Source: Cenococcum geophilum 1.58 (lineage: Eukaryota > Ascomycota > Dothideomycetes > Gloniales > Gloniaceae). Taken from it: a stretch of 64,000 nucleotides of DNA. The stretch spans positions 1,330,771 to 1,394,770 of the forward strand of contig KV748204.1 of the NCBI GenBank assembly GCA_001692895.1, given 5' to 3'. The notes below the pieces were generated by a model. It was not told the origin of the DNA, searched no databases, and was given only the letters and a program-made list of their open reading frames with translations. This document shows positions 12,178 to 22,795 of this stretch, piece after piece. Numbering within the stretch: position 1 is the first letter of the stretch; every line of letters starts with the position of its first letter. The position numbers and the translations under genes were made by a program.

Positions 12178-13265
12178 TTCTACCTTTACTAAACTAATAT
12201 ATCTTTATATCTTTAGGTCTACCTTATATACTATACTTTTTAGGTATATTAGAAGATCTAGAGGGGGCAGTAGAAGTATCTGGTAATTTATTAGCGTACT
12301 ACTTATAGCTAGGCAGCGGTATTTAGTCTCTAAGGGGCTAAAAGGGGTATATCCTTTAGTGTCCTCCTATTAAATCTTATATACTATTTAGAACTACTAA
12401 AAACTCCTTAGCCTATAAGCTATTTTAATACTACTTATAGGCCCCTACTTATAGAGAGTATAAGTAATATTATTTATACNTATACTNGTAAATAGCTANT
12501 ACCTTAGTAAGTAGTAGCTATAGAAAAGTAGTATATAGTATACTAACTAAATAGGCTATCTATAAGTGTATTAAGGTATAATATTTAGAATATAAATACT
12601 TACTAGCTATATATTTAGGCTTAAAATCTCTATCTATAGTAGGAAAGCGGCTATAAATTTTACCTTTATTAGTCCTTTATATAGGAGGAGTATTAGTATT
12701 AACTATAGGGTATTCTATATAGCTACGTCTTATATTTTCACTACCTCCTTCTATTTAAGGTCTACCTATTTTATANTAAGTATNGTAGATCTCTATCTAT
12801 ACNAATAGCCTCTTATCCTCTATTACTATAGTAGTACTCTATTAATACNGCGCTAGGTCTCCGCCTAGTAAGCTAATAGTTTTTATATTTTCTTTTCTCT
12901 CTTTACTACCTATAGGTAGAGAGCTTCCTAGCTAGTATATTTAGGCGTATTGCCTCTTTAAGGGGCCTTCGATCCTTATATACGTCTTATTCCTTATATA
13001 CGTTTTAGTATTTAGTATATATTTTCTTTTACTAGGTAGCCTTATACTATAACTATTCTCTATATAGTAGTTATATTAATATAAGTCTACTAGTAAAACT
13101 ACTACTTTATATTCTAGTATGGCGCGTAGTGTTCTCTTATAAACCCTTATAGTTCTATATAGGTACTAGTTTTATAGCTTAGCTAATAGCGCTAAGGAAC
13201 TTTTTATTAATACCTTACTACCTAGTCCTGGGCCCTAGATCTAGGAGCCGTATAGTATTATTAGC
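12178..13265 (-). pseudogene. RIP-degraded LINE ORF2 fragment, minus copy
   Basis: It is the reverse complement of about 11130-12165, so the two arms meet at about 12170. The left-hand LINE fragment at 3040-4320 is a parallel copy. It stops at 13265 next to a (TAAA)n run, as a truncated copy might. All frames are broken by TAG/TAA. Confidence 0.65.
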
Positions 13266-13377
13266 CTTACTATAAATAAATAAATAAATATCTATATAAT
13301 TTTCTATATAAATATTTCTATAAATTTTATAATTAATTACTAGTATAAAAATATATATCTATACGCCTATATATTTA
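13266..13377. other. AT-rich junction with (TAAA)n
   Basis: A short (TAAA)n run followed by AT-rich sequence separates the LINE fragment from the minisatellite. Nothing else is recognisable. Confidence 0.6.
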
Positions 13378-14095
13378 TATAAAGCTCTATATAAAGCTCT
13401 ATATAAGGCTCTATATAAGGCTCTATATAAGGCTCTATATAAAGTTCTATATAAGACTCTATATAAGGCTCTATATAAGGCTCTATATAAAGTTCTATAT
13501 AAGACTCTATATAAAGCTCTATACAAGGCTCTATATAAAGCTCCGCTTAAAGCTCTACTTAAAGCTCTACTCGAAGCTCTGCTTAAAGCTCTGCTTAAAG
13601 CTCTTTAAAGCTCTACATAAGGCTCTGCTCAAAGCTCTGCACGAGGCTCTGCACGAAGCTCTGTATGAGGCTCTGCACGAAGCTCTGCACGGGGCTCTGC
13701 ACGAAGCTCTGCTCGAAGTTCTGCTCGAAGCTCTGCAGGAAGCTCTGCAGAGGCTCTGCACGACGAAGCTCTGCACGAAGCTCTGCGCGAAGCTCTGCAC
13801 GAAGCTCTGCGTACGGAGGCTCCTGCACGAAGCTCTGCGTACGGAGGCTCTGCATAAAGCTCTGCATGAAGCTCTGCACGAAGCTCTGCGTACGGAGGCT
13901 CTGCATAAAGCTCGCATGAAGCTCTGCACGAAGCTCTGCGTACGGAGGCTCTGCATAAAGCCTGCACAAAGCTCTGCACGAAGCTCTGCACGAAGCTCTG
14001 CAGAAGCTCTGCACGAAGCTCTACGCGGAGCTCTGCGCGTAGGGCTCTGCGTAAGCCTCTACTAAAGCTCTACATAAGGCTTTATTAAACTTGCG
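13378..14095 (-). repeat. 12/15-bp minisatellite array (locus 3) with a RIP gradient
   Basis: The left part (13378-13560) consists of units such as AGCTCTATATAAGGCTCTAT. The right part has AGCTCTGCACGA units and 15-bp variants GCTCTGCGTACGGAG. The left units are what CpA-to-TpA change on both strands would make from the right ones, so mutation is much heavier at the left end. Read on the minus strand it matches the orientation of locus 1. Long open frames here are repeat artefacts. Confidence 0.9.
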
Positions 14096-14410
14096 CGAGG
14101 CTCTACCTAAAGCTTACCCCTTCTATAAAGCAAATCTATACCTGCTAGTAGTCCTTAGTTATTATTTAAAGCTGGCTCGTCGGTTTGGGTACTCTGGCTA
14201 CAGTAGGAAGAGGGCGGCGGTGTCGTGGGCTGCTACGACTTGGGGGCGTCGGGCGCGACAACGAGATAACGAATTAGAATCGGGCAAATCAGGCAACGTA
14301 GTCTTCTTCGCCAGGTTTGCTTTGGTAATTCTAGCTATTAGGAATAGCTTAGGGAGCTATAAGAGTTGAGATAATTTGGCTTAAAGTAGGTGTATATAGG
14401 CCTAAATACC
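14096..14410. other. Mixed-composition leader between array and inverted motif
   Basis: A GC-rich patch at about 14180-14290 lies in otherwise AT-rich DNA. A plus-strand frame of 92 codons and minus-strand open stretches exist, but none has a recognisable domain. Its position between the motif and the array mirrors 1809-2156 on the other side. Confidence 0.4.
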
Positions 14411-14448
14411 CCGCGCGGGACTAATAAAAATCCGAACCGTGTACCAGA
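14411..14448 (-). repeat. Inverted terminal-like motif, right copy
   Basis: Positions 14432-14448 are the exact reverse complement of 1771-1787, and the match continues more loosely to 14411. The copy points towards the left copy. It overlaps the start of a strong inverted repeat. Confidence 0.6.
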
Positions 14449-14517
14449 CCTTCTAACGAAGGTCTTGCCAAAAGCGGCTAGCGTCTTGGCAAGGTAAGCC
14501 TTGGCAAGAAGGTCTGG
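14444..14517. repeat. Nested hairpin / cruciform-forming sequence
   Basis: An 11-bp outer arm, CCAGACCTTCT (14444-14454), pairs exactly with AGAAGGTCTGG (14507-14517). Two inner options exist: AGACCTTC/GAAGGTCT (14446-14453 with 14458-14465) and CTTGCCAA/TTGGCAAG (14464-14471 with 14486-14493). The sequence is not RIP-degraded. It could be an element end, a replication-arrest structure or a small fold-back element. Confidence 0.8.
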
Positions 14518-15179
14518 GAACGAGACAATTATTGTTAGTTAGCGGAGGCGTTAAAGGCGTATCTACATCTATAACGCTTAAAGGTAGTGTAATATAATAT
14601 TCTTTTAGAGAATTCTGCGACGTAGATATAGCCGTATGTTATATAATAAGTTAGGCCGTATTGTAAAGTTAGACTATAATTATTGCGAGCTTAGTCCGCG
14701 TTAAGATTTTTTGTGCGCTTTAGTTAACTTAGTAATAGGTAACCTTAGGCTACGGTAATATAATCCATATAAGAACACTAGCGTTTACTAAGAATATAAC
14801 AACTCTAGTCTTAGGTGCGTTAAGGCAAAAGCTAGTTTTATAAGTAATTATATATTTAGAGTATACCTAGGCTTTATAGCTTTTGCTTATTGGTGCTCGG
14901 TTACTATTATAAATTCTACGCACCAGAAATAGAGCATTAGTTGTCTATAGTAAGGGGTCGGCTAAAGTAGTATAGTAAGTGATTTTGAGTTAACTAGTTA
15001 CTATTTTTAGAAGGGCTTTATTCTGGCTCCCTTCTGCTTTATAAAATACGCTTCTATAGTTAGTATAGTAGGAAGTTAGTAGATTCTAGCTAAAGCCAAT
15101 TTTGCCGCTAGCTATTTTGGGATACTTAAATTTTGGGGGGCCTATACATAAACAAAATAAAAAATTTAACCCTAAAATG
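14518..15179. other. RIP-like sequence without an assigned gene
   Basis: Moderately AT-rich sequence with frequent TAG and TAA in all frames. I see no recognisable protein motif, RNA gene or element boundary. Confidence 0.5.
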
Positions 15180-15880
15180 GCTCTGCCTTAAAGAGCAAAC
15201 CTTAAGCGTGCTAAGTAGGGGGCTTAATATTAACAACAGTTATCTAAACATATTTATAAGGGTATAGAACTTTTAACTAGCGGACTTAAGTTACTAATTA
15301 AGTCTTAAAGCTAGTAAATTAGGGATTTTAATTAAACTATTATAAGTCCGTCTAATTACAGGTCCCGATAATCCTTATAATTAGACATTTCTGCCTAAAA
15401 AGTGGTATTTATTTATAAAAAAAACATATAAGTAAGTATTTAATTAGAGCGTATATAGAACTATGCCGTAATATAGGTATATCGTTTAAAGCTGTTCCTG
15501 CTAGTACATCTATATATTATTTAGATTATTTAGAGAAGGATACTTCTTAGTAAGAAGACGTAAGCTTTTTAAGGAAGATTAAAAAATTAGAAGTAGAGAA
15601 TAGTAGATTAACTATTAAGCTTAATTATTGGCGGGATTAGGTAATTAAAGAGTTTAAATTAAAAGGATATGTAGAGGAGGAAGTAAATAAACTAAGACCT
15701 GTACTCTAGGCAGCTTAAGCTAATATTTAATAAATACAGCAGATAATAAACGATTGGGCGTAGATTGCAGATTATTTTAGAAAATTTGTAATTAGCTCTT
15801 ACTAGGCTATATAGGAAGTAAAGTCTAAGTTAGAGTTTATACCCCTACCTAACTGGTAAGGCCTAGGGTTAGATTAATTT
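15180..15880 (+). pseudogene. Unassigned coding relic with a predicted coiled coil
   Basis: The plus strand reads through isolated TAG/TAA (former Gln) codons. An early part is like GPDNPYNQTFLPKKW. A helical, charged stretch such as KKLEVENSRLTIKLNYWRD follows, and then segments like QQIINDWAQIADYFRKF. The heptad-like leucine/isoleucine spacing suggests a coiled coil. Stops at Gln positions suggest a former gene hit by RIP. I do not recognise the family; a transposon accessory protein is possible. Nearby is the DUF3435 relic on the other strand. Confidence 0.4.
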
Positions 15881-16590
15881 CTTATACTAAATTAAGTGTA
15901 AGTTAGTATAGTAATAGCTTAGTAAGTATATAGAATAAGTCTTAAATTCATTTATATCTTAAGTGGCTATATTACTACATTATATTGGGTTTTTTTTACG
16001 TGGCGGTTTTTATTGGCCGCTTTTTATAGAAACCTTAATTAGAATAGCTGATAAAGTGTTATATGCTAAGCCGCAAAACGGGCTCCTATAAAAGTCTTTA
16101 AGCTCTTACTAGTTCTCTTAATAATATTAAGGGCTATACTTTCTAGGGTCGGATTTAGGAGTTAGGAGAAGTTTTAATAATAGCCGCGATAGCGGGATTG
16201 TTAGTGGGATATTTAAAGATAAGATGGGCTAGAACATAGGCTCCTAAACCTAGCAGTTAGGAAAAATGTTAGAGGTAGCTATAGTAACTGGATATACTAT
16301 AACTATTATTATAATTCTTAATAATATTAATAGGTGGAGTTTACCTACCTAATTTGCACTTAAGATAGCTGCGGCCGCTAGGTATACTGAAGTTAATGGG
16401 GTACTAAGGATAGTGCCATTTTTAAAATAGGTATTAAATAATAAGTTAATATACATATTTTATATATCTGATCTTTTATCTAAAATTTATAAGCTATATA
16501 AGGTAGCTCTTATATTATAAATATATAGATAGAATATTATATAAACTAAAACCATAAAAATAGAATATATAAAAATAGGTCTTTATTTAT
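15881..16590. other. RIP-like spacer
   Basis: No gene, RNA or repeat boundary is recognisable. Composition is AT-rich with many stops in all frames. Confidence 0.5.
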
Positions 16591-16715
16591 CAGGTGACGA
16601 AGTCACCTCGCCTATATATATTGTTCCGCACAGCCGTGTCTGGCATCAAGCCAGTCACTCGTTTACCTTTTGTGGGTTTGTGTGGCTGAGTGGTGCGGAG
16701 CTTATCACCTCACAT
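16591..16715. repeat. Small GC-rich structured element, possible MITE or fold-back
   Basis: A GC-rich island stands out from AT-rich flanks. It starts with a 7-bp hairpin (AGGTGAC/GTCACCT, 16592-16598 with 16602-16608), contains CTGGC-ATCAA-GCCAG, and has ends that pair loosely (TCCGCAC..AGCC with GGCT..GTGCGGA). It lacks RIP damage. I considered a tRNA but no T-arm consensus is present. Confidence 0.4.
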
Positions 16716-16949
16716 TATTAGTCTAATAATATTAAATCTATAACTTTTAAGGTTAAATACTCTTTTAGTATAGTATAACCGTATAAACTAATAGGATGGT
16801 TAGGTATAGAGCTTATAGGCTACTATCTTAAATATAGATTAATCTTATCCTTATTAATCGCATCTTTATTTCCTAAAATCTTGGTTTTAAAGGCTGTATT
16901 TAATTTATAGAGGTCTAAGCTAGGAAGACTTTAAGAACTCTTATTGCTT

Positions 16950-19800
16950 ATAACGCTTATACTATAAGGTGGTATAGAGGTGGTCTTAAACGCTAGAGTG
17001 GGGTATAGACCTATACTTTTACTCCGCAGGTTATTGAACTAGAAAGGGTGCCACTTAATAAAATATATAGAATCTATTCTTATCTGCTTTTTTTTGTCCG
17101 GGGATTCTAACCTCCGTTTACTTAGGCCTTAACTTATATTATTCCTCTTACGTTTCTAAGCTGTCTTAATTTTATCTTTAAGGTCGCCATCTACCTTATC
17201 CTCTTTAAGATAATCTCTGTTTTTGTAACAGTTTAAAATATACCGCTAGAAACTATAAAAATCGCTTAGATAATAGCGATATAACGCTGTACTATTTAAG
17301 GTTTTATACCAATTATCCAGGTAAGGAGAGGGCTAGGTATAGTTATTGATATAGATCTCTATATAATCCTATAACTTAGTACTTCTTATTTACTACCGCA
17401 TTCTTAATAATACTAAAAGTCCGGCATTATAGAGGTAAAAGGTATAGTACCCGGTATGAATAAGGGTATATTAATATGTCGTAATCTTACACCTAAACGA
17501 CTCCATAGATGTAAGATGATTTTAGTAGTACGTTTTCTATTTTTACTTATTACTAAACTATTTAAAGTATAGGAAGTAATAAATTAGCTTATATTCCTTT
17601 CGGCTAAGCCTTATAGTAAGTTCCCTACGGTAGTAACTATAGATATAACTACTTCGTTGCGGTTTTTAAAGACTATACTAATTAGTATTATAGTAGAGCT
17701 TTAGGTAGTAGATAGTGGCAACTTTTATATATGCTTACCGCAACCTTTAATTGGATACTTTTTATTAATTGGCTCTTCTTCTAGTTAGTAGATAATTTAT
17801 AGGTCTTGCTTATATAAGGAAAGGAGATCTTTAACTACCCTTAGCTTCTCTTTCTTTAATAATGCTTTCGTAGATTTTTATATTTTAGCGATACGGGCAC
17901 GCTCTGGCATAACTCTAAAGATATCCCTAATAATATTGGTCTTAGTAGGATCTTTTAGAAGCTCTTTCCCTTAAGATAGAATCTTTTAATCCCTTCTCTT
18001 ATATACCTAGTCCTGTTGGTACTAATAATAAGCTTTTTTCCTAATTTGTTTATAACGGAGTCTAAGCTCCAATTTTATATTAGATATTTTGCTCTTATTA
18101 GCACCGCTTAGTTTTAGCTATTAGGCCTTTCTCTTTAGCCCTATAAGTTCCAGATTATACGAAATAGATTTTTCTATTTTAGCTAGCAGAATAATTAAAA
18201 GACTTTATTCTTGGTACCTCCTAGGGCCCTAAAGATATTTAATATGCCGAGTCTTAGCTAGCTTGTCCAAATATATTACTATTATATTTACTGCCGTAAT
18301 ATTAGCGATATAAGCCTAGCTATAAATTTTAGGGTCTTTTTAATTTAAAAGCTGTGACTGTTTAGCCTTAGTTGCCGTTTTTAAAGAAATAGTTAGTAAA
18401 TTAAATGTAGGTAATTAGCGTAAATATAATAAAAGAAAGGATCTGACTGGATATTAACTTACTATTAACTTTATTTGCTAAACCTTAACATATTAAGTAA
18501 ACAGTAATACGCCTAAAAAACCCTAAGTTCTCTAAGGCTAGTTATAATAGCTTATAAAAGACTATATTATTAAACGGCGCGTCTTTAGAAATATATCTAT
18601 TTGTAAAGATTATCCGCATTACTGGTTTCTCTAAGGCCTCTTCTTTTTATTAAGGAACTACCTTATCCTTACTAGAGATAATTTCTTACTCCTATAAATT
18701 TGCTAAAGAATTATACCTAAAGAGTATATTGTTTGCAAATGTGAGTGCTAGAAGGAATAGCGCGGCGTTAAATCTAAGGACTTTGTTCTTTATAAATGGA
18801 ATTCCAAACCTAAGTAGCCCTATTATTAGCTTGCTTGCCAAAATAAGTAAAGTAGCTAGGGAGTATAGTACTTTATAAATTTCGGATTTTAATTGTTTTT
18901 TATAAAACGCTAGTTAAGTTAATAACTTATAATCTAGCCGTCCGGAACGCACTAAAGAAAATTTTTAATATCCTAAAAAGTTAGACATGGCTTAAAATTA
19001 ATACTAGATATTACCTACTTTATAGCGTATGCCTCTATCTTTCTATAATGGCTTAGGAATAAAAGCGCTAATTCTTGCTCTAGAAAAATAGAAACTTAAA
19101 ATAGCGAATATAAGCTAAACTCTATAGCGTTTATAGATAAATTTAGGATTATCTATAGCCTATATAGAGTTAAGGAGGTTAATAAGATTCTGCTTTACAA
19201 AATTATGTTTTGGCCTTTCTATATACTTAATAGTGCTATTTTTAATAAGAGTGTTATAGATCCACTAGCAGTATTGTAGGTTAGCGATATTATTTTGTAA
19301 ATACTACGAGAGACACTTATATGGAAAACATTACTCCTATCCTATATATTAATTTTAGTGTTAATAAGCCGCTTAAAGCTACTAAAAAATCTTTCCACAA
19401 AATTTAACACTAATAATTAGATAGGGTTAAGAGAGATTTATCTTTTTAAGGTTTTAATATAGAAGCGAATAAAATCCTTAATGGTCGCTAGGTTGGGAGC
19501 TTACGCTCCTTTAGCAAGGCACTCCCCCTTATTATTACTATCCGCTGCCATCTATCTATTTTCTTAAAGTTAGCATAGTTCTTAAATGTGTTTTATAGTC
19601 TACCTACTCCTTATATAGGATTAAAGCCTAGTCTTAAAGTTCTTCGGTTACTTTAATATATTTGTTTTTATCCTTTACAGAATCCCTCTCTCGGTAAGCT
19701 CCCCTTTAGTAGCTATTAGCTGTAGCGCGTACCTAGCGTTTATAGGTAGTAGGTTTCTATTTAGCTATAAACAGCTAAGGCTATAGTTATATAACGCAAC
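16950..19800 (-). pseudogene. DUF3435 tyrosine-recombinase (Starship captain-like) relic
   Basis: Read right to left, conceptual translation gives a DUF3435-like order. A segment ATIKDFIRFYIKTLKR is followed by VLNFVERFFSSFKRLINTKI and DRSNVFH. Next come a stretch alignable to PKHNF.KQNL...LLN and YKRYRVQL.F...YFSRARISAF, and a PVMRIIF...F segment with ITVYLI.QGLANKVNSKL, where the family has its catalytic F-R-R-G-like region. A later KYPIKGCGKHI piece may be a zinc-binding motif. In Starship giant transposons this enzyme inserts the element and lies near its 5' end; here that end would be to the right. Stop codons throughout, mostly Gln-to-stop, make it inactive. Family assignment rests on remembered motif order; the ends are approximate. 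Confidence 0.7.
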
Positions 19801-19984
19801 ACAAACTAGAATGTAAAAGGATTATTAATAAAGATTGCGTAGGAAGTAATGGAGAGGAGCAAATGGAGCTGGAGGCTATTTGTAACATTTTGAGGGGAAA
19901 GATAGGAAAGTTACAGACCCCCTTTCTTAGGATCCTTTCCTCTATAGTCTAAATTAGCGCTTTAAAAGGAGGTCGGTTTGGGCT

Positions 19985-20130
19985 ATAGGGTAAGGCTAGG
20001 TGACGGTAAGTGGGTAGTAGGTAAGTAACTGTATAATAAGTTGCATATAAGTAAGCGAGGGTGAGCAAGAGTAAGCATCGTTACCTATACTTAGTGTTGC
20101 ATTACCTAACTTACCCAGCTTACCCCGTTA
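19985..20130. repeat. TTAC/GTAA-rich block upstream of the DUF3435 relic
   Basis: On the minus strand TTAC or TTACC recurs several times between 19985 and 20085. On the plus strand TTACC recurs between 20085 and 20130, so the two sets face each other. The block is GC-richer than its surroundings and lies about 200-300 bp upstream of the recombinase relic. Starship ends and targets often carry TTAC, so it may mark a former element end. A 68-codon frame here (20061-20267) looks accidental. Confidence 0.4.
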
Positions 20131-20269
20131 AAGGGGCACTGCCCTATTTTTGGCAGCATCTAAAGTCTTGTAAAAAAAACTATGCTTTTAGGCACCTAGG
20201 TATTACTAGAGTCCCACTACTCCTTAATAAGATAGTTAAACTTCTTATAGTCCTTCCTACGCTCTAAAA

Positions 20270-21350
20270 TCTTAATTGCCTCCCTTAAACTATTGTAATA
20301 TTTATATATACTTGATTAAAACTTTAGGGCGATAATTATATAGTATAGAACTTTGGCGTACTTCTTACTAGCAAAGTTATATTTAAGCGTCCGTTTTAAG
20401 TGTACTATATAAAGTAGATAATCTATAATAAGATCTGCGTCTATAAAAGGCTTAAAGGCTTATTAAACTGCTATTATCTTAGTAGTAGAGTTGTTAGTAA
20501 GTATATAGTGAGGTTACTAGCCTCTATACCCACTATACCTAATTACTATTTATTAGTAATTGCTATATTAACTAGCATCTGCTAGAGCGAATACTATTAC
20601 TTAAACACTTTTAACGCTTTAACTACAATATTACCATCTTCCTTTTTAGTAAAAAAATATCTACCTAGTACTTAGCAACCATGTTTATTACAAACTATAA
20701 TAGTATAGAGTAGCTATTTAAGCCAGTTTATCTTATGCGTGGCATCTATAAGTATAAGGTGGCCACGTAGCTAGAGGGTTTTAACTTAATTAGGATAGGT
20801 AAATATAATACCCTAAAACTCTATACTATCGTAAGAACAGTTTATAGTAATTTTAGCAGATATATACTGTTCTATTAAAAGTTAGATTTTAACATAATAT
20901 ACTTAAATAAAGAAGTTCGGCAAGTTCCGTATACTAAGGCTTACTAAATCTAACCCTAGAGCTACTTACTAGGTTAATTATTAAGCTAGTTAAAAGCCTC
21001 TAGCTCTTATATATTAATAGGAAATAAGTTACTAACCTAATATATATCTGGATTTGCCTTCTTCTAGTGTCTTCTAGCGTTTTTAACGTCTTACTAGTTA
21101 AAATATAGGCCTTTAGCGTTATAAAGTCGCTGCTTAGCTTTAGGTATATAGGGTGCTTTAATTATAATAGCAACCTTATAGTACTAATAGTTTTTTAATA
21201 CCTTAGTAGCAGTAGCTTATATAAGAGCCTCTAGCCGTTTAAACGTATTAATATCCTTTAAGGAATAATTATATTTGGAGCACAACTTCCTTATTTTAGT
21301 AATAGTAATTAAAAATAACGCCCTACCTTCTGCTTACCTAGCTAGATAAT
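20270..21350 (-). pseudogene. MULE-type transposase relic
   Basis: On the minus strand, around 20780-20600, translation gives a segment like YLLILDATHKINWLK, then LLYTIIVCNKHGC and FTKKEDGNIVVKALK. This is the arrangement of the fungal Mutator-like transposase core (LDATHKTN...GxxxxxxHFLTxxEDGDIV). Upstream minus-strand sequence to about 21350 contains NARRHQKKANPD, compatible with the N-terminal half. TAG/TAA codons interrupt the frame at former Gln and Trp positions. It is a dead element; no terminal inverted repeats were identified. Confidence 0.65.
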
Positions 21351-21361
21351 TATATACTACC

Positions 21362-21596
21362 TGTAACCGACTACCGACACTACGCTGAGACACAAGATCA
21401 CCGCTTGGAAGGCTCCAAGACGGCGTCAACGCCACCCAATATATTGGTTGCAGATCAATATTGGTGGCAGATTACCGTTCCCATTTCAGCTATCTATTAC
21501 CCCATTACTTCTACCTTCTTCGTGTATATATAGAGCCTCTAGAGCTACATTCACAATCAAGTCGTTCATTCAATTCTTCGCACTGCAAAGCTTACA
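21362..21596 (+). repeat. LTR-like repeat, plus copy
   Basis: The 235-bp sequence begins TGTAACCGACTACC and ends AAGCTTACA, so it has TG..CA ends with short inverted termini (TGTAA/TTACA). An inverted, related copy lies at 33637-33881. It has a promoter-like TATATATAGAG string followed by CATTCACAATCAAGTCGTT. Flanks differ between the copies, so boundaries are real. It could be a solo LTR or an LTR of a decayed element. Confidence 0.6.
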
Positions 21597-22395
21597 CTAC
21601 CTTATATACTATACCGCATAAATTAGCGGTTTAAATTAAGCGTAAATAAATACCTTCTCCTCTGCTTTTTAGCTGCTGCTTATACTAGAAGTAATATTTA
21701 AAAATATAGTTAATAGAATACTTATTATATATTTTACCCTAATTAGACTACTGGTTTGTTATATAAGGCTAGAGCTAGTTAAACTATTTAACGCTTAAAT
21801 AAAGGTTCTGCTAGAGGGTAAAGAAAGCATACCTCTAATTAGTAATATCGTTAGGTATATAAAGAATTAGGTAAGCGCTGCTGCCGCTAGTAGTAGTAGG
21901 GGGGGTAGAAGCGGGTGTGCGTCTATAAGGCATTGCAAACTCCTCTAAGATTTAATCGCGATAGAGGATTTGTATAAGGATCAAAAGCTTTAAGTTTAAT
22001 GGCGAGGGCAAGGTATTGTTTTAACATCCGACGCGTTATGGGCGCGATGGTGCGCACGTACTAAATTACTATGGGGCGAGCATATTACAAATGCGCGCTA
22101 GGATTTAGTTCCATAAGCAACGTAACCGGCACCGATCGCCCGCGGAGCATTCACTCGCCATTTTGCTGCCGTAATACTGCCTGGCAGCCTAGATAACAAC
22201 CCCCTACGGTTTTCCCTGTCTCCTCCTTATATCTTGGCCTCTATAGGGAGGGCCTAGCAACCGGGGCCTAGGCATAAAAGACACCCAGAGCACATACACA
22301 TACACATCCCGCTCGCCTTTCGGTATTAAATGGTAATTAAAATGGGTGAATCCCCCTTACGCCTTTAATAGGCCTTAGGGGGGGGAGGCAAGGCG
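21597..22395. other. Sequence downstream of the LTR-like repeat, no gene
   Basis: The first 150 bases resemble sequence inside the other LTR-like copy (both have CTTCTCCTCTGC). The rest becomes GC-balanced after about 21980 and is free of RIP signs. No frame over 60 codons shows a domain. Confidence 0.4.
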
Positions 22396-22399
22396 TATA

Positions 22400-22795
22400 T
22401 GGCAATGGTCAACAAGAGATAGTACACAGGGGACGGTTATAATAACATGGGAAGCAACAACAACAAGATACGGCGATCGATCGGCAAGGCCTAGCTGGGA
22501 CGTAGTAAGGCCCAGCTTTGGATGAGCTGGAAAAGGAAGTAGTGGTTCCCAAGGAGTCCAAAACATCTAAGGAGGCGGGACGTAGCTGTAGGCCCGCAGG
22601 GCCGCTGCTACGTGCGGACATGGCAAATCGGGGTTTTTCATCCTACTGAGGTGGCTTATAGGGGTTTTCCTCCCCCAACTGCAGGGGTTTTCTTCCTGTA
22701 AATACACAAGTTTTCCCCCCTGTGACGGAGTAGTCTGCGTGGGCCACATAGGATCCGTATTAGACATTAAGCAATGAACAAATAAATAATAATAT
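22400..22795 (+). mobile_element. 5'-truncated LINE 3'-end fragment
   Basis: The right end (about 22720-22790) reads GTAGTCTGCGTGGGCCACAT, then GGATCCGTATTAGACATTAA and an AATAAATAATAAT tail. It closely matches the 3' end of the full-length LINE at about 31805-31866. A GTGGTTCCCAAGGAG string (22533) matches 31661 in the same order. It is GC-rich and little mutated, as expected if a short copy escaped RIP. Small open frames within it are accidental. Confidence 0.65.

Noticed and set aside
14091..14369. 92-codon plus-strand frame
   Set aside because: It begins inside the minisatellite and runs through a GC-rich patch with no domain.
16621..16710. tRNA-like region (CTGGC-ATCAA-GCCAG stem)
   Set aside because: No acceptor stem or T-arm consensus in the right places.
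22375..22767. Three minus-strand frames of 63-70 codons
   Set aside because: They lie antisense within the LINE 3'-end fragment and have low-complexity content.
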